Shown here one piece after another: positions 1 to 11,311 of a DNA stretch of 33,146 nucleotides. This DNA is from Gnetum montanum (taxonomy: Eukaryota > Streptophyta > Gnetopsida > Gnetales > Gnetaceae). Location: positions 20,938 to 54,083 of the forward strand of contig MNCI01025305.1 of assembly GCA_015680685.1 (NCBI GenBank). Direction: 5' to 3'. The first letter of the stretch is position 1. Each line of letters begins with the position of its first letter. The notes under the pieces were generated by a model that was not told where the DNA came from, ran no database searches, and was given only the letters and a program-made list of their open reading frames with translations. The position numbers and the translations under genes are program-made.

Positions 1-325
1 TACTCACGCGTTGCGACAAGCAGCCGATACCTTGATTAGCCGTACACATCCGTAGATGCTCGTAATCAAGTCGTACTCGTGCGCACTAGGAAAGCAATAA
101 ATAACAATAATAATTAAAACCATGTACTGCAAGGTTTATCCAATCAAGTTCGTCTTTATTGCCGTACACAACTTGTGTTCAGGTTACAAAGTTGCTTGAA
201 TAAAGAGCCGTTCACTCTAGGACTCCTACTGCGGGCACATGGGAAAAATTCTAACTCTAGAGGGATCAAACTGCCAGAGCTTCGCTACTTCTAGCCAGGA
301 TTCTGAAATGAAGGGAGTGTCGCCT

Positions 326-335
326 CTTATTTATA
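326..335 (-). promoter_or_regulatory. TATA box of the LTR
   Basis: TATAAATAAG on the minus strand, at the same place as in every other LTR here: just after the GATATC palindromes and before R. It is the likely core promoter of the element. Confidence 0.6.
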
Positions 336-351
336 GATATGGCGGTGGACC

Positions 352-395
352 GCGATATCGCGTATGTGATATCGCAGGGAAAGACGCGATATCGC
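352..395. promoter_or_regulatory. GCGATATCGC palindrome cluster in U3
   Basis: Two perfect copies of GCGATATCGC (352-361, 386-395) and one with a single change (GTGATATCGC, 366-375). They lie upstream of the TATA box when read on the minus strand. The role is unknown; the position suggests a promoter-proximal regulatory array. Confidence 0.6.
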
Positions 396-423
396 AGCAC
401 TAAGCATGTCGCGTCTCATCAAA

Positions 424-1858
424 CACTGATCAAGGAAGCCAAAAGTTAGTACCAATCCTTAGAACCAGAATCCATTCATCGATGGAGTACCATGTTGGAG
501 CTATTCAACGATAAGTATCAAACATACTCTCAAGTGTCCAACCTACATAAGAAAATCCAAGGATGGAAACAAGGAGGACACGAACCCTTGGATTCTTCTA
601 TTGGCCAATATTATTCATTATTACATTATTGCCTTGGCCATGGTTACTCACAAAAGGAACAACTACACCATCTTGTAGATGGGCTTAGGAACAAAACATG
701 AAGAACCCCTAGGACTTATGCCCAAGGAAGGTTATCCGAGCTTAGAGCCCAGCAAATACAAAGATTGTTAGAGCAAGTTGCCAAAGAGGAAGATGAGTTA
801 AGGAAAATAGAAAGTGCGCAGGAGTACAACAGAGATCCTTCCCTCTATAAGAAGGAAATTAGATTTTGCAAAGATGAAGAAGAGTCACCACTTGAAGAGA
901 TGGTGAATAGAAATACTTTGCCCATTCAAAAATTTGCATCAAAAGTATCGGCAAAAGTGGATCAAATGTGGAACTCCCTAGATGACAAATTTCAAATTGT
1001 CCTAAAAATAGTAGAGGAGTCTAGAGAATAAAGTAGTGACTGAGAGAGAAGGAAAAAGAAATAAGTTGAGTATGCCCGTAATAAGGGTAAGGGCAAGGTT
1101 GCCATCATTGAAGAGGTTGTAGATTCAGACATAGACAATGATGGCGAATGTGAGATTTTCCAATATGACCATCCTAAGGGATGTTGCCCAGTAGTGTCAC
1201 ATCTGTAAGAGTCTAGAGTGTATGCACTAAACCCATGATTAAATAGATGACAAACACCCAAAAGGTTACCTTATCCTCAAGGTAACCCAAGGTAGTTGCA
1301 CCAACCCTTGACATATTATTCGAGTGGAGCTCCACCACAACCAAATGAACAGTATCAATAATGGAAACACCCACAGTTATGGGGAATGCCACTACCATGT
1401 CAAAAATACCCTTACCATCAACCTGACCCATACAAGTATTACGTTCAACAGTCGATCTCTCCATGTGACTCTACTAGTCACAACGCTCTTCAACCTCACT
1501 ACCAGACCCCTGAGTACTATAGAACTTCTTCTTCTATGAGTGATGCTCTACATACACACTACCCTTCTCATCTATCTACATATCTTTTACCCTCAACTCC
1601 ATTACCACCTACTCCAACTATGCAGGATGAGCTTCTTAACCAACCGCAGCAATGTAACACTACAAGGGTTGTCAATCTTCAACCTACTATTGGTTCAAAC
1701 AACTAATAAAAAAGGAGACCTTTCTTTAGAACCAATAGCCCAACCAAGTCCTTATAACCACAAACAGCTAATTATTCAAATGCCTCATCATCATTTGGAT
1801 CTTTGGAACTTCCTTCAAACCAAAAACTGCACCCAACGCATATTATCATGTTAACCCA
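424..1858 (+). pseudogene. gag: gag of element A, 5'-truncated and broken by stops
   Basis: Reads in frame as a Gypsy capsid region (SLEPESIHRW, LELFNDKYQTYSQ, GWKQGGHEPLD) that matches the better gag of element B. A lysine/glutamate-rich segment follows, then a zinc-knuckle remnant near 1150-1190, then a proline/glutamine-rich tail. The zinc knuckle has lost one cysteine: element B has CEIC where A reads CEIF. The N-terminal third seen in B is absent, cut at 422. Several in-frame TAG/TAA/TGA codons occur, mostly where B has Trp or Gln. The predicted role was to form virus-like particles; this copy is dead. Confidence 0.85.
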
Positions 1859-1899
1859 TGCCATCACTGATTAGATTAAAGCTAGCCATCTTCCTAGGA

Positions 1900-2330
1900 A
1901 ATTCTAGCATATTTACTTGTAAATCATTGGAAATGAGTTTTGTAAAGCTCTTTTGGATTCAGGTTCTGGTGTTAATTTGATCTTCCAAGAAATGTATAAA
2001 GCCTGGAACTTTCCTCTGCTAAAAAAGAGTAACATTCGCTTAGAGTTGGTTGACTAGTCCATCACTGTTTTGTTGGGACTAGTGAAGGATATTGTCACCA
2101 TTGTTTTTGGGTGGTCATATCTAGCTAATTTCCTAGTAATCCAAGTCAACGACTGCAAAGGGGACTTCCCAATCATAATGAAAAGAGCATGGCTAAGTAC
2201 GATTGATGCACGCCTAGGAATACGTGATCTTTCCCTAGAGATATCAAAAGAAAATGCATTTGGAAAGATTGAGAAGAAGAAAGTTCCATGCATCGCATAT
2301 AGTGACACAAGGTGTAACTGCATGTAGAAG
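1900..2330 (+). pseudogene. retroviral-type aspartic protease of element A
   Basis: The active-site region reads ALLDSGSGVNLI, with the catalytic aspartate at 1956-1958 and DSG in place of the commoner DTG. A flap-like stretch follows, then FLVIQVNDCKGDFPIIM, which matches the protease of B (19065-20045). A stop codon lies in LELVD*SITV near 2055 and another after the CNCM stretch. In the family this enzyme cuts the Gag-Pol polyprotein. It lies in the same frame as gag, so no ribosomal frameshift was needed to make Gag-Pol. Confidence 0.8.
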
Positions 2331-2477
2331 TCTTGGTTTGTACAATGCTCAACATTACCTGCATGCAACCAATGTGCACAAGTATCTGACATACAAAGAT
2401 GCTTATATGCAGTAGCCATAAGATAAGAAGGCATCCAGTGGCTGACAGCTAACCTAGGGGGGGGTTCAAATTTATGC

Positions 2478-4260
2478 ATGGAACCAACTGAGAGCTTGAT
2501 TTGTGCCTATATCGATAGCATAGATGCATTAGAGCAAGTCCATCACCAACTTCCAAGTACTAACATCGAAGATATCAACTGGGGGAAGTTGAAAATCCCT
2601 AATGATTTTAAGCAAGAGCCACTTGAATTAGAACCATTGCCCATCAATATGGAGTATGCATTTCTCAAGAATGGAAAATCGACAATCATTAATGCTAAGC
2701 TTGCTCCTCAACAAAAAGAAACATTGTTGAAGATGGTACACAAATGGTCAAAATCCTTTGCTTGGTCATATCTCGAATTAACTAGAATAGATCCTAGGAT
2801 ATGCCAACATAGAATTTACATTGACCCATCCATGAAGCCTTGACAACAACCGCAGAGACAACTGAACCCAAAGCTTAAGCAAGTAGTTAAGGAAGAAATT
2901 GAAAAACTTCTGAAGGCCAAGTTCATCTACCCCATTGCTAACTATGAATGGGTTAGTCCATTAGTCATTGTGCCCAAAAAAGGTGGTAAATTGAGGGTGT
3001 GTATAGACTTTAGGCTATTAAACATGGCAACATTTAAAGATCATTTCCCATTGTCATTCGTTGACCAAGTCTTGGTTACCATTATAGGGAATTATTATTA
3101 TAGTTTTCTAGATTGTTACAGTAGGTACGGTCAAATCCAAATAGCACCAGAAGACTAAGCCAAAACTACATTCACGAGTCCATAGGGGACATTTGCATAC
3201 TGGTAGATGTCATTCGGCTTGTGCACTGCTCCAGCAACATTTCAACATTTGGTTCTCAGTATATTTCAGTAGCAAATAAGGAATCATGTGGAGGTTTTTA
3301 TAGACAATTTCTCAACCTATGGAGTGGACTTTGAACAAGCATTAAACCTATTAGAGAAAGTGATGAAACAATGTGTTGAAACCAACCTAAGGCTCAATTG
3401 GTAGAAAAGCCACTTAGAGGTCCAAGAGGGCATTATATTAGAGCATAAAATTTCACAAACAGGGATAGAGGTAGATCCTGAAAAAATTAGAATCATCCAA
3501 GGAATCACTTGTCAACCTAAAACTATAAAAAATGTCTGATCATTCCATGGACATACTAGCTATTATAGATGCTTCATCGAGGACTTTTCAAAGATTGCAA
3601 AATCATTGGTAGAATTAACAAAAAAGGACATACCCTTTGAATGGACCAAGGAACGTGAGTTAAGCTTTTCAAACCTTGAAGTAAAAGCTTGTAGAAGCAC
3701 CCATTTTATAAGCTCCTGATTGGTCTAGACCATTCCATATAATGACTAACGCATCCAATTTTTCTTTAGGAGCCATACTTACATAGTTAGATGACCAAAA
3801 ACATCCCTATTACATTCACTGTGCTAGTCAAAGCATTGCTGGTGCACAACTCAACTATACCACAATAAAAAGAGTTAATGGTTGTGGTGTTTGCACTAGA
3901 GAAATTTAGGCACTATGTATTAGGCTATAAGGTATTTGTACACACCAATCATAGTGCAATTCGATTCCTTATGAATAAACCAACAATGAGCCCTCGCATC
4001 ATATGATGGCTTGTGATCTTGCAAGAGTTCGATCTCACAATGGTAGATCATAAAGGCACCAAGGATGTTGTTGCCGATCATTTATCTCGATTGTGATGGA
4101 ATAAAAAAGAGGACAAATATCCAATTTCTGATCACTTCCCTAACGAACTCATCCTTGCAGGTGTAATAAATAATCAATCACCCACATATATGAATTGGTA
4201 TAGTAGCATTCTTACTTATCTTATCACACAAGAAACACCACAAGGGCTAGATGTTAGAAA
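2478..4260 (+). pseudogene. pol: reverse transcriptase and RNase H of element A
   Basis: RT blocks are visible: PKKGGKLRVCIDFRLLN (about 2975), FLDCYSRYGQIQIAPED (about 3107) and the catalytic box FIDN at 3297-3308. The second aspartate of that box is changed to asparagine (AAT at 3306-3308), which would destroy polymerase activity. RNase H follows, with the tether GHTSYYRC and an HTNHSAIRFLMNKPT block near 3945. Frameshifts near 3660-3690 and 3865 are compensated, so the downstream integrase returns to the original frame. Clearly a non-functional relic. Confidence 0.88.
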
Positions 4261-4329
4261 TAAAACAATAGTTTCTCCACCGAGTCAAACATTTCATGGA
4301 AATCAATGGACACCTTTACAAGGTGTGTT

Positions 4330-5555
4330 CTGATGGCTTGGTTCGATGGTGTGTTCCTAACACAGATCAATTGCGAGTTCTTCAAGATGCTCATGAGGGC
4401 CCTTGTGGGGGTCATTACACAAGAAGAAAAATAGCCATTAAACTCTTGCTTGTAGGATATTATTGACCTACATTATTTCGGGATGCCCATCATTTTGTCT
4501 AATCTTGTGAGTGCTACCAATGCAATGAGGGAATGACTGCTAGAATGGAGGGTCCAAAATAATGGATTCAACCCCTAGAAGCCTTCAACATATGGGGTAT
4601 TGATTTTATGGGGCCTATTACACCAATGTCTAATGGAAAAGCATACATTGTTGTTGTTGTTGATTATTTTACAAAATGGGTACAAGCAGCCACTGTTACT
4701 AACTGTACATCATCTACCACTGCATGATTTGTTCAACAACAAATCGTAAATAGGTTTTGCGTGCCTCATGCACTTATTTTTGATAATGGTACACATTTTA
4801 CAGGTGTGAATTTTCGGAAGTTGATGCAACGCTTAGGAGTTGAGCATAAACTAACTACACCATATCATCCTCAAGTGAATGGTCAAGCCAAAGTCACCAA
4901 TAGGGAAATCACAAAAATTTTGACACGAACCATTAGCAAATATAGGTGAGACTGAAGCATCAAACTAAATGATGCTCTTTGGGCCTACCGCTCCACATGG
5001 AAACTAAACTCCCAATAGGCTATTCTCCCTATGAGTTAGTATACGGTAAACTTCCAACACTTCCTATTCAAGCTTAACTCCATACACTATCTACAACATG
5101 TGACCTTAACCTTGACCTCAGTCTAGCATAGAAAGAACGGTTAATAAATCTTAACTTGCTAGATGAAAATAGATTAGCTACCCTATCATCCAATGAATTG
5201 CACAAGACCTTCAACAAGCAACGTCATGACCTAAGAATTAGAAAAGTCAAATACCAACCAGCGGATAGGGTTCTTTATTGGAATCCTGCACATGTACCAC
5301 AACGAACTAAATTTCAACGTACATGTGGGAAGGACCTTATATCATTCATGAAACTTTTCCTTCAGGGACCATGATGATCTATAAACTTGGAAGCCTGAAT
5401 AAGAGATTATTGATCAACATCCAACAAACCAAACCTTTCCTTGAGCCCAAAATGGCCAATACTAACACTACCTCTATAAATGGACAACCTTGCCCATTAT
5501 TTTGGATCTCCTCCTTCCAACTCAATCGTGGGGGAGATGGCCACCAATGTTAATT
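4330..5555 (+). pseudogene. int: integrase of element A
   Basis: A degraded HHCC zinc finger (4390-4540: HEGPCGGHY..., CYQC) precedes the DDE core. The first Asp is in WGIDFMGP at 4602-4604 and the second in LIFDNGTHF at 4782-4784. The position 36 residues further on, normally the catalytic Glu, is lysine (AAA, 4890-4892, in GQAKVTNREI). A C-terminal GPY/F-type module reads GPYIIHETFPSG near 5329. A one-base shift near 5010 and others put the C-terminal pieces in different frames. The last codons overlap a purine-rich GTGGGGGAGAT (5528-5538). Inactive. Confidence 0.85.
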
Positions 5556-7254
5556 ATTCTAAGCCCTCAGTTTCTTTTGTCTTTATTGTTTTACACATTT
5601 TTTATACATTTTTCATTTTTACTTATTTTTTTTTTACACCATCGTTAACATTTTTTACTATTTATTTCTTTGTTACATTTTGTTTACTTTATTCTCACTC
5701 ATCACATAATAAGTGCTCACGATGGTGGGCTGTACTATAATGGTGTTGATTACTAATGTTTGGTTTTTACCTTTGACTTTTAATGTTGATGCTAAGATAT
5801 GGTTTCTTTTAATAAAACAGGCAATGAGTCCACGTCATCCATTCATCCATTCAACTCTATGGTCTCCCTTTATTTTGGAAATGTACTGCCCCTTTTTTTA
5901 ATCAAACTTATTAATGAATTTGTGGCTTGGTATTCTTCAAATCAAGGAAGGATTCAAATGGATTGAAAAGGATGTGACTTCAAGGGGATTCGACGCATTT
6001 GTGCTGGCTATTCTCTTGGATACTTGGATGTTTTTCATACGATTTCTGCCATTCCTCTATCAACTAATATCAGGAAGTTGGATGAATCAAATAAGTCTTT
6101 GCATGATGTGGTTCTTACAAAAAAAATTGAAAAAAAAAACTAGTGGGAATTTAAAGCACACCCCTTAGACATAATAAAGGAACATGGGCTATAAGCATTA
6201 GTTATGGCACTAGAAAGACATGTTACCCATGCCTGAAGGTTCTCTTTAACTAAGGCCCTTTCTCACTTCCTACTTCTCTATTCTTCTCTTTTTGGGATGG
6301 CGGTTGCTCTATGGAAGCATTATTATTTCTTCAGGAGGATGGGTTGGTCAAATGTGTTGATGCGAGGTCACTGGATGTGGTTAGTTTTAATCTGGATTTG
6401 GACTGAATTTTATTAAGTCACCTTAACCACATAATAGACAAGGGACTTTACACAACCTTAATTTTTGGATTCCATTCCATTCTCTCTTCTCTTTCCGTAT
6501 TGCTTCCCGTATTCTACCTCATTGCTGGTTTTATGATTAGTCTATATCTTAGTTGATGCATTGTTATTATTTGGTAAATTCTTGTGGGTGAATTCTTAAC
6601 TATTGTTTCCATATGTCATTTCTAAAGCCTATAGACTCTTTGGTTTGTGGGCTTGTTAGGGCGTAAAGGGCATGAACCTACTTTGGGGAGGATCCACTGG
6701 CATTCCTTTTTTATGCAATTATTAAGTTCTTTCCCTTAAACATATCTTGCAATCAACTATTTCTCGTTTCACCCCATCCATGACATCCATTTTTTTTCTT
6801 TCCCTTAAATGCATTTTTTTATGGCTTCACCGTTGTTATTTCTCTTATCTTCCTTCTTCTTTCGTTTTCCATTCTATTGCTACCAGAGGTTCGCTCTTAG
6901 TCGTGGGGGCCTATCACAAATTTTTCCATTTCATTACTTATCTCATCCCTACACCTTAGGTAGTCATCAGTTACAAACCTCTAACCTGGTATCTGCCATA
7001 CCCACAACCTAGCCAATGTGCTTCATATCGAGGCAAGGTATCAATTGCATTATATATTATCTATACTTGCCAATTTGTGATTGTGTTATGTGTGTAGATG
7101 GCGATCACATGAACAATGGACTGGGATAGGAGGGAGCACTCAAGATGGACTGGAGCAAGAGCATTTACGCAAAGGAACAAGTTTAGTCATGCAGCCATGG
7201 ACAAACAACAGTGTGCACATTTTTAACATTGACAGCAACGTGCCTCATTTTCTT

Positions 7255-7298
<44 letters not shown>

Positions 7299-7510
7299 AA
7301 GCTATAAAATGAGGGTTTGGATGTCATTTATGTACAATGTTCACCACAATGGTTATGAACACCAATGCTATAATATGTTTGTTGATCCATTCACCGGGCA
7401 CTTTGAGTCTATCATTCCATGTCACCATCAGTTGTCGATCAGTCAATAATCCCATACCTTTCCAATATTTTGTAAGAAACTCAAAGATAAGTTTTTAGTT
7501 TTCATATAGT
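5556..7510 (+). other. non-coding spacer of element A between pol and the PPT
   Basis: Nearly 2 kb without a convincing gene. It aligns in patches with 14022-15890 of element B (for example GATGTGACTTCAAGGGGATT near 5970, and the GCCTGAAGGTTCTCT block near 6231). It is therefore an original part of the family and not a later insertion. No envelope-like protein with a signal peptide or transmembrane pattern could be supported; the short open frames are not conserved between the two copies. Confidence 0.6.
7259..7296. repeat. (CT)n microsatellite
   Basis: About 18 uninterrupted CT units inside the spacer of element A. The corresponding place in element B (about 14220-14270, opposite strand) has only a broken GA-rich tract, so the run probably expanded in A. 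Confidence 0.95.
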
Positions 7511-7520
7511 TGTGGGGGTA
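7511..7520 (+). other. polypurine tract of element A
   Basis: TGTGGGGGTA directly before the LTR start TGATGAG. The same GTGGGGGTA or ATGGGGGTA stands before the 3' LTRs of elements B and C. This is the expected primer site for plus-strand DNA synthesis. Confidence 0.8.
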
Positions 7521-8358
7521 TGATGAGTCACCAAATAAGGGAACCCCTGATATCATATATGCGATATCAGATTGGCCAAGCGACATCAGACATGCGATGT
7601 CGAAGCCTATCTCGTAGCCTATAAATAAGGGATAGGGGCGCTTAGTTTTGGGTGGTAATTTTTTAGTTCCTTAGCTGAACTCTTGCAATTTTTCTATTCT
7701 AGAGCTGAATTATTTCTGTGTGCCCGCAGTAGAAGTCATAGAGTGAACGGATCTTTATTCGAGCATCATGTACCTGAGCACACCTTGTGTCCTAAAATAA
7801 AGACGAACTTTGTGATAAACCTTGCAACATTCAGAATAGCTTAACTATTGCATTTAATGTTACTTGCTATTATTTGCTGGTCTCATTAGTTAATCAATGT
7901 TATTTTTTTAGAATTATTAATTATCAACAAATTAGCACACTTAACACGACCACTTCGAGCATACATGGAACACTTGGTAATCTAGTAACAACTAGCATTT
8001 AGTAATCCTAGTAGTGTTACATTGGTTCAAGATGTGTCTGGAAAGTGGGAACGAATGTTGGTATTAGGATTCGATCAACATTAGAGTTACTGAAACCCAT
8101 TAGTTAACTAAATCTTTTCATTTCACACACTTAGGAGACTAAGATAGAAAATATAAAAAACATAAAAAAAAATCATATACCTCAAGTTTACTTAACCATA
8201 CAATTGTGCCTCACAAGTAAGCTTGAGAAGACAACGATCACATAACTCATTCTTGCTTTGTGTAGGTGCATAAGCACTTAATCCTCGAAGTTCGACTGGA
8301 TTGCGCATGAACACTCGTATTCATATGGTTGGGCATAGGGGTACCTTGTCACTCGTCA
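7521..8358 (+). mobile_element. 3' LTR of element A (subfamily 1, 838 bp)
   Basis: Starts TGATGAGTCA after the PPT and ends GTCACTCGTCA. U3 holds decayed palindromes (TGATATCATA 7548-7557, GCGATATCAG 7561-7570), then the TATA box TATAAATAAG at 7620-7629. A polyadenylation-type AATAAA block sits in AATAAAGACGAACTT near 7796. U5 is long and resembles 13194-13730 in inverse orientation. Confidence 0.88.
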
Positions 8359-8429
8359 GGAGATAATGTTCTTAATTCATATAATAAAATACCATATAAT
8401 TTGAAAAATACACAATGAAGCAATTAATG

Positions 8430-9290
8430 ATATATATCATTAGAAGGGTTCATACAAAATTCAATAATATGTTTGACCAATATTAAAAATGCATCCTTTT
8501 TTCTTGGAGCATATTTCCTTCTCCACATGTATTTAAGGAGATATAAATCATGTAACTCCTACCTTGAACCATTTCATGGAATGCTAGCTTTTATTACTCG
8601 CCATGTGTTTTCAATAGTGTTTGTATGAACACCTGTCACTAGGTCTTTAAAATGCAATGAGTGATTCACCATCTTATGATGAAACTAAAGTTAATAAAGC
8701 CATTGTGAATCATAAACCTTCCACATATCACTATAAATAATAGAGTCAGGCTTAATCCATTAATAAATATTATTTATCAATATTTCTTTAAACCTATTTT
8801 GAATAGCAAAAAGAAACATATTGTTTGCGTCACGCTCAATTCCTCCAAATACTCTCTACCTCTATTATATTTTCTTTTCCCAAACCTGAACTCATCTATC
8901 TTTACTATTTTTTTTACCCCCAATTTTTTGTGAATTTTTCAATAAAGCATCTACACATACATTTTTATAAAAATTAAACCAATCCACAATAGTGTGTTTT
9001 GAACTTCTGCATACTCATTGGAGCATTTCCAACTTCAATTATACATTATCATAAGTATTTTATTTAATTCTAATTTTGATTTCATGAACCAAGTCCTAAA
9101 ACGCATGTTTTCTTTTTTATCACATCAAAGACATACAAATATACCTCCTTTTTTCTTTGAACAATCTTTTTGTTTTTCAATTGCTATGTTACAATTTGAA
9201 CATACTTTCTCATTATATAAAAGGCCTAACTCTTGACAAAAATCAATACAATCTTCTAATTTTTTGAATTCTTTGATATGGATGTTCCCT
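8430..9290 (-). pseudogene. Merlin-like (IS1016/IS1595-related) DNA transposase relic
   Basis: Minus-strand translation gives, in order: a zinc-ribbon-like start (KVCSNC, with a broken second CxxC), MRFRTWFMKSKLELNKILM, then IVKIDEFRFGKRKYNRGRE, VFGGIERDANNMFLFAI, SIIYSDMWKVYDS, and VNHSLHFKDLVTGVHTNTIE followed by TWRVIKASIP and YMWRRKYAPR. This is the block order of the Merlin / IS1595-type DDE transposase. The catalytic triad is still readable: Asp 8894-8896, Asp 8727-8729, Glu 8610-8612, with 38 residues between the last two. A one-base shift lies between the first two acids and there are several stops, so it is inactive. No terminal inverted repeats were identified. The family assignment comes from motif recognition only. 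Confidence 0.72.
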
Positions 9291-9722
9291 AGTCATAGAT
9301 AAAAGATCCTGAAATATAAATATCATTGTCAACAATAAATTCATTACCCTAGCTATTTAAAATTTGATAAAATAATTAATAAATCATACAACTAGGTAAA
9401 ACTCAATAAAAAAATACCATCTCAAATTGAAAATATTGGCAAAACTCGTGCCACTAAATTACTCTTATGGGTATATAAAACTACAAAAAACAATAAAGTC
9501 TTATTAAAAAAACATGAAAAAGAATAATGTAAAATGGTGCTAAACAATGCTTCATATTAGTACATTCAACAAATTCTTATTAGTTTATGGAATTAATGTT
9601 CAATTTGAATTATAATAACATACATAGTTTATCATTACATAAGGAGGAAAGCCCTTACACTAGGTTTTGCAATTCTCTAGATATCCAAGCTCATTCATAG
9701 TCATAAAAAAATTAGGAGGTTT
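9165..9722. repeat. repeat copy 1: Merlin N-terminal and upstream sequence
   Basis: About 560 bp that reappears at 12640-13193 in the same orientation at clearly high identity by eye (shared stretches such as GCTATGTTACAATTTGAACA and ACTAGGTTTTG). It includes the first coding segment of the Merlin transposase, a likely splice acceptor at its start, and AT-rich upstream DNA. Confidence 0.85.
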
Positions 9723-10620
9723 GTGTAAGAGGATAGTCTATCAAAACAAGCAGGAAATGATACCAATGCTGCAATTGTGTAAAATGATAACAAGTTAAAA
9801 AATTTAGCATTTGAAACAATACTAGCATTCACTAGAAAAGCTTATACAGTGTTTAGTGGGTTTGGGTCAATATTTTTCTTTTCCTAAGATTTGAAGCATG
9901 GGTGTGCTTTCATGTCTCACAAAGGTGGTTTTGAACCTAGCGGTGATTTTCAATCATAATTTCTAGAGCGAACACCAAGGAAAAGGGTTATGATTGTTAA
10001 TATAGAAATACCCAATTATTGTGATGGATTTTAATGAAATTGGCATGTCTTCCATGTTATATAAATTGTTCATCTTTTCCGTGTACCACTCAAGCAATGA
10101 CACGATGATAATCATGAATTCTAAATAATGGAAAATCAAAATTCATTAATTGTAGTGTGCGATATTTACTTGGCCTACATGCCCTATGTGATTTGATAGC
10201 CAAGGCCAAGGCAATGGCAAGTGTGAATGATGTGTGATTCTTGGAACTCTTGTTTTTCTTGTAATTTTGTTTTTCTTGTTTCTATCTAATCCAAACTCTC
10301 ATTGCACATTGTAGTCATAAAATGCACAATGCAGTCATTAGTCTACAAAATATAAATTATAAACAAAATAAATATGCAACTAAACTATTTCAAAAATATA
10401 AAAATTCAAGACATACATAGATCACAGCACCAAGAGAAACCTGTTACGTACAATCATAATAATACCCAGATGAATAAGCATCAAGAGAAACCTCTTATGT
10501 ACAATCAGAATAATACTCAGATAAATATGGATGCAAAAAAAATGGCCACACCAAGCATCATTATTTATCTTTTAATTTTGATGTTTAAGGTTAATTTCCC
10601 AAAATATGATGCGTCAAAAT
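9723..10620. other. AT-rich stretch without a supported gene
   Basis: No conserved reading frame, RNA gene or LTR was found. One 51-bp partial tandem repeat (CACCAAGAGAAACCT... / GCATCAAGAGAAACCT..., about 10428-10515) makes a short open frame look repetitive. The stretch may be the rest of the Merlin element's 5' side, since copy 2 of the repeat is cut at the equivalent of 9722. Confidence 0.5.
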
Positions 10621-11110
10621 GAAACGTTCGCAAATGGCGCCAAAGGTAATTGGCGGTAAAGTATAATTTTTGTCAAAATAGAGATATTTTTGATAGCGTA
10701 GCATGAAACCGAATGGCGTGAGCCTGGTTAATGGCGGTCGGTGAGAGTCTACGGAAATCAATTTTCGTATTGTGCAATGTTCCCCTCTATCGCAAGTAGT
10801 AATGATGCTGGTGATTTCGCTGTGCTCGGCTTGGCTGCGGTTTCCTGTGGCGAAAGAAATCGTCGGAATATGTCGTTTTCTAAGAACGGCGTTCTTTTTA
10901 ATTTTTGTGTTTTGAGTGTGATGCTGCCATTCGCATATTCCTCACAATTTTTACAATTAAACTACACGTCGCTTTGATTTAGGCGACTCGCAATTTATCA
11001 ATTATGTTGCAGATCGCATGCATGCTATATTGCGAATCGCAGTATTGTGCAGGAATGCGTCTAGCAACAGCTTGCACTTTCATAAACCAATTTCTCTTTC
11101 TTGTTTAACT
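10621..11110. other. moderately GC-richer patch with recurring TCGCA/TGCGA words
   Basis: Base composition rises compared with both sides. Words such as ACTCGCAATT, GATCGCATGC and GCGAATCGCAG recur and continue to about 11310 (AGTCGCAATC, GAATCGCATTC, CCTGCGAGAAG). Clustered short words of this kind occur as subterminal repeats of some plant DNA transposons, but no ends or transposase were found. The open frame 10741-10977 has no recognisable features. Confidence 0.35.
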
Positions 11111-11114
11111 GCAA

Positions 11115-11196
11115 CTCACACCCAAACGCTGGCTTAAATTGCAAGTGGAATGCACCTCACACCCAAACGCAGGCTTAAATTGCAAGTGGAATGCAC
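11115..11196. repeat. tandem duplication, 41-bp unit, two copies
   Basis: Units 11115-11155 and 11156-11196 both start CTCACACCCAAACGC and differ at a single base (T versus A after CGC). The near identity suggests a recent duplication or slippage event. Confidence 0.9.
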
Positions 11197-11311
11197 CTCG
11201 CAGTTGCAGAAGAAAAAATTACAGCCATATGCTACTTGCATAGGTAGTCGCAATCAGCAATGTGATTGTATGCGTGCCACTGTGAATCGCATTCTTACAA
11301 CCTGCGAGAAG

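Larger units (their letters stand above)
1..421 (-). mobile_element. LTR of a Ty3/Gypsy element (subfamily 2), minus strand
   Basis: Read on the minus strand, this begins TGATGAGACG at 421, has a palindrome-rich U3, a TATA box (326-335) and an AATAAAGACGAACTT block, as in the other LTRs of this window. It closely matches the LTR at 21261-21723, including the end of U5 (ATGTGTACGG...AATCAAGG). The sequence to its right is the middle of a gag gene and not a polypurine tract. It is therefore either a solo LTR or the 5' LTR of an element running left out of the window. The five bases after it (AACAC) would be one half of a target duplication; the other half is not visible. Confidence 0.8.
422..8358 (+). 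mobile_element. Element A: decayed Ty3/Gypsy (Athila/Tat-like) retrotransposon
   Basis: Order: gag fragment, aspartic protease, reverse transcriptase, RNase H, integrase, a 2-kb non-coding spacer, polypurine tract and 3' LTR. The 5' LTR, primer binding site and first part of gag are missing because the LTR at 1-421 sits inside gag. The coding part stays mostly in one frame (positions divisible by 3) from about 424 to about 5010 despite many stop codons. It is homologous throughout to element B, which is inverted relative to it. It cannot make functional protein. Confidence 0.9.

Noticed and set aside
5480-5740. Envelope-like membrane protein after pol in element A
   Set aside because: The open frame is hydrophobic only because of a T-rich tract, is short, begins inside pol, and is not conserved in element B.
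9018-9236. Plus-strand 72-codon frame
   Set aside because: Antisense to the Merlin transposase relic; no features of its own.
10741-10977. Small protein gene (78 codons)
   Set aside because: No domain, homology or composition signal; an open frame of this length is expected by chance.
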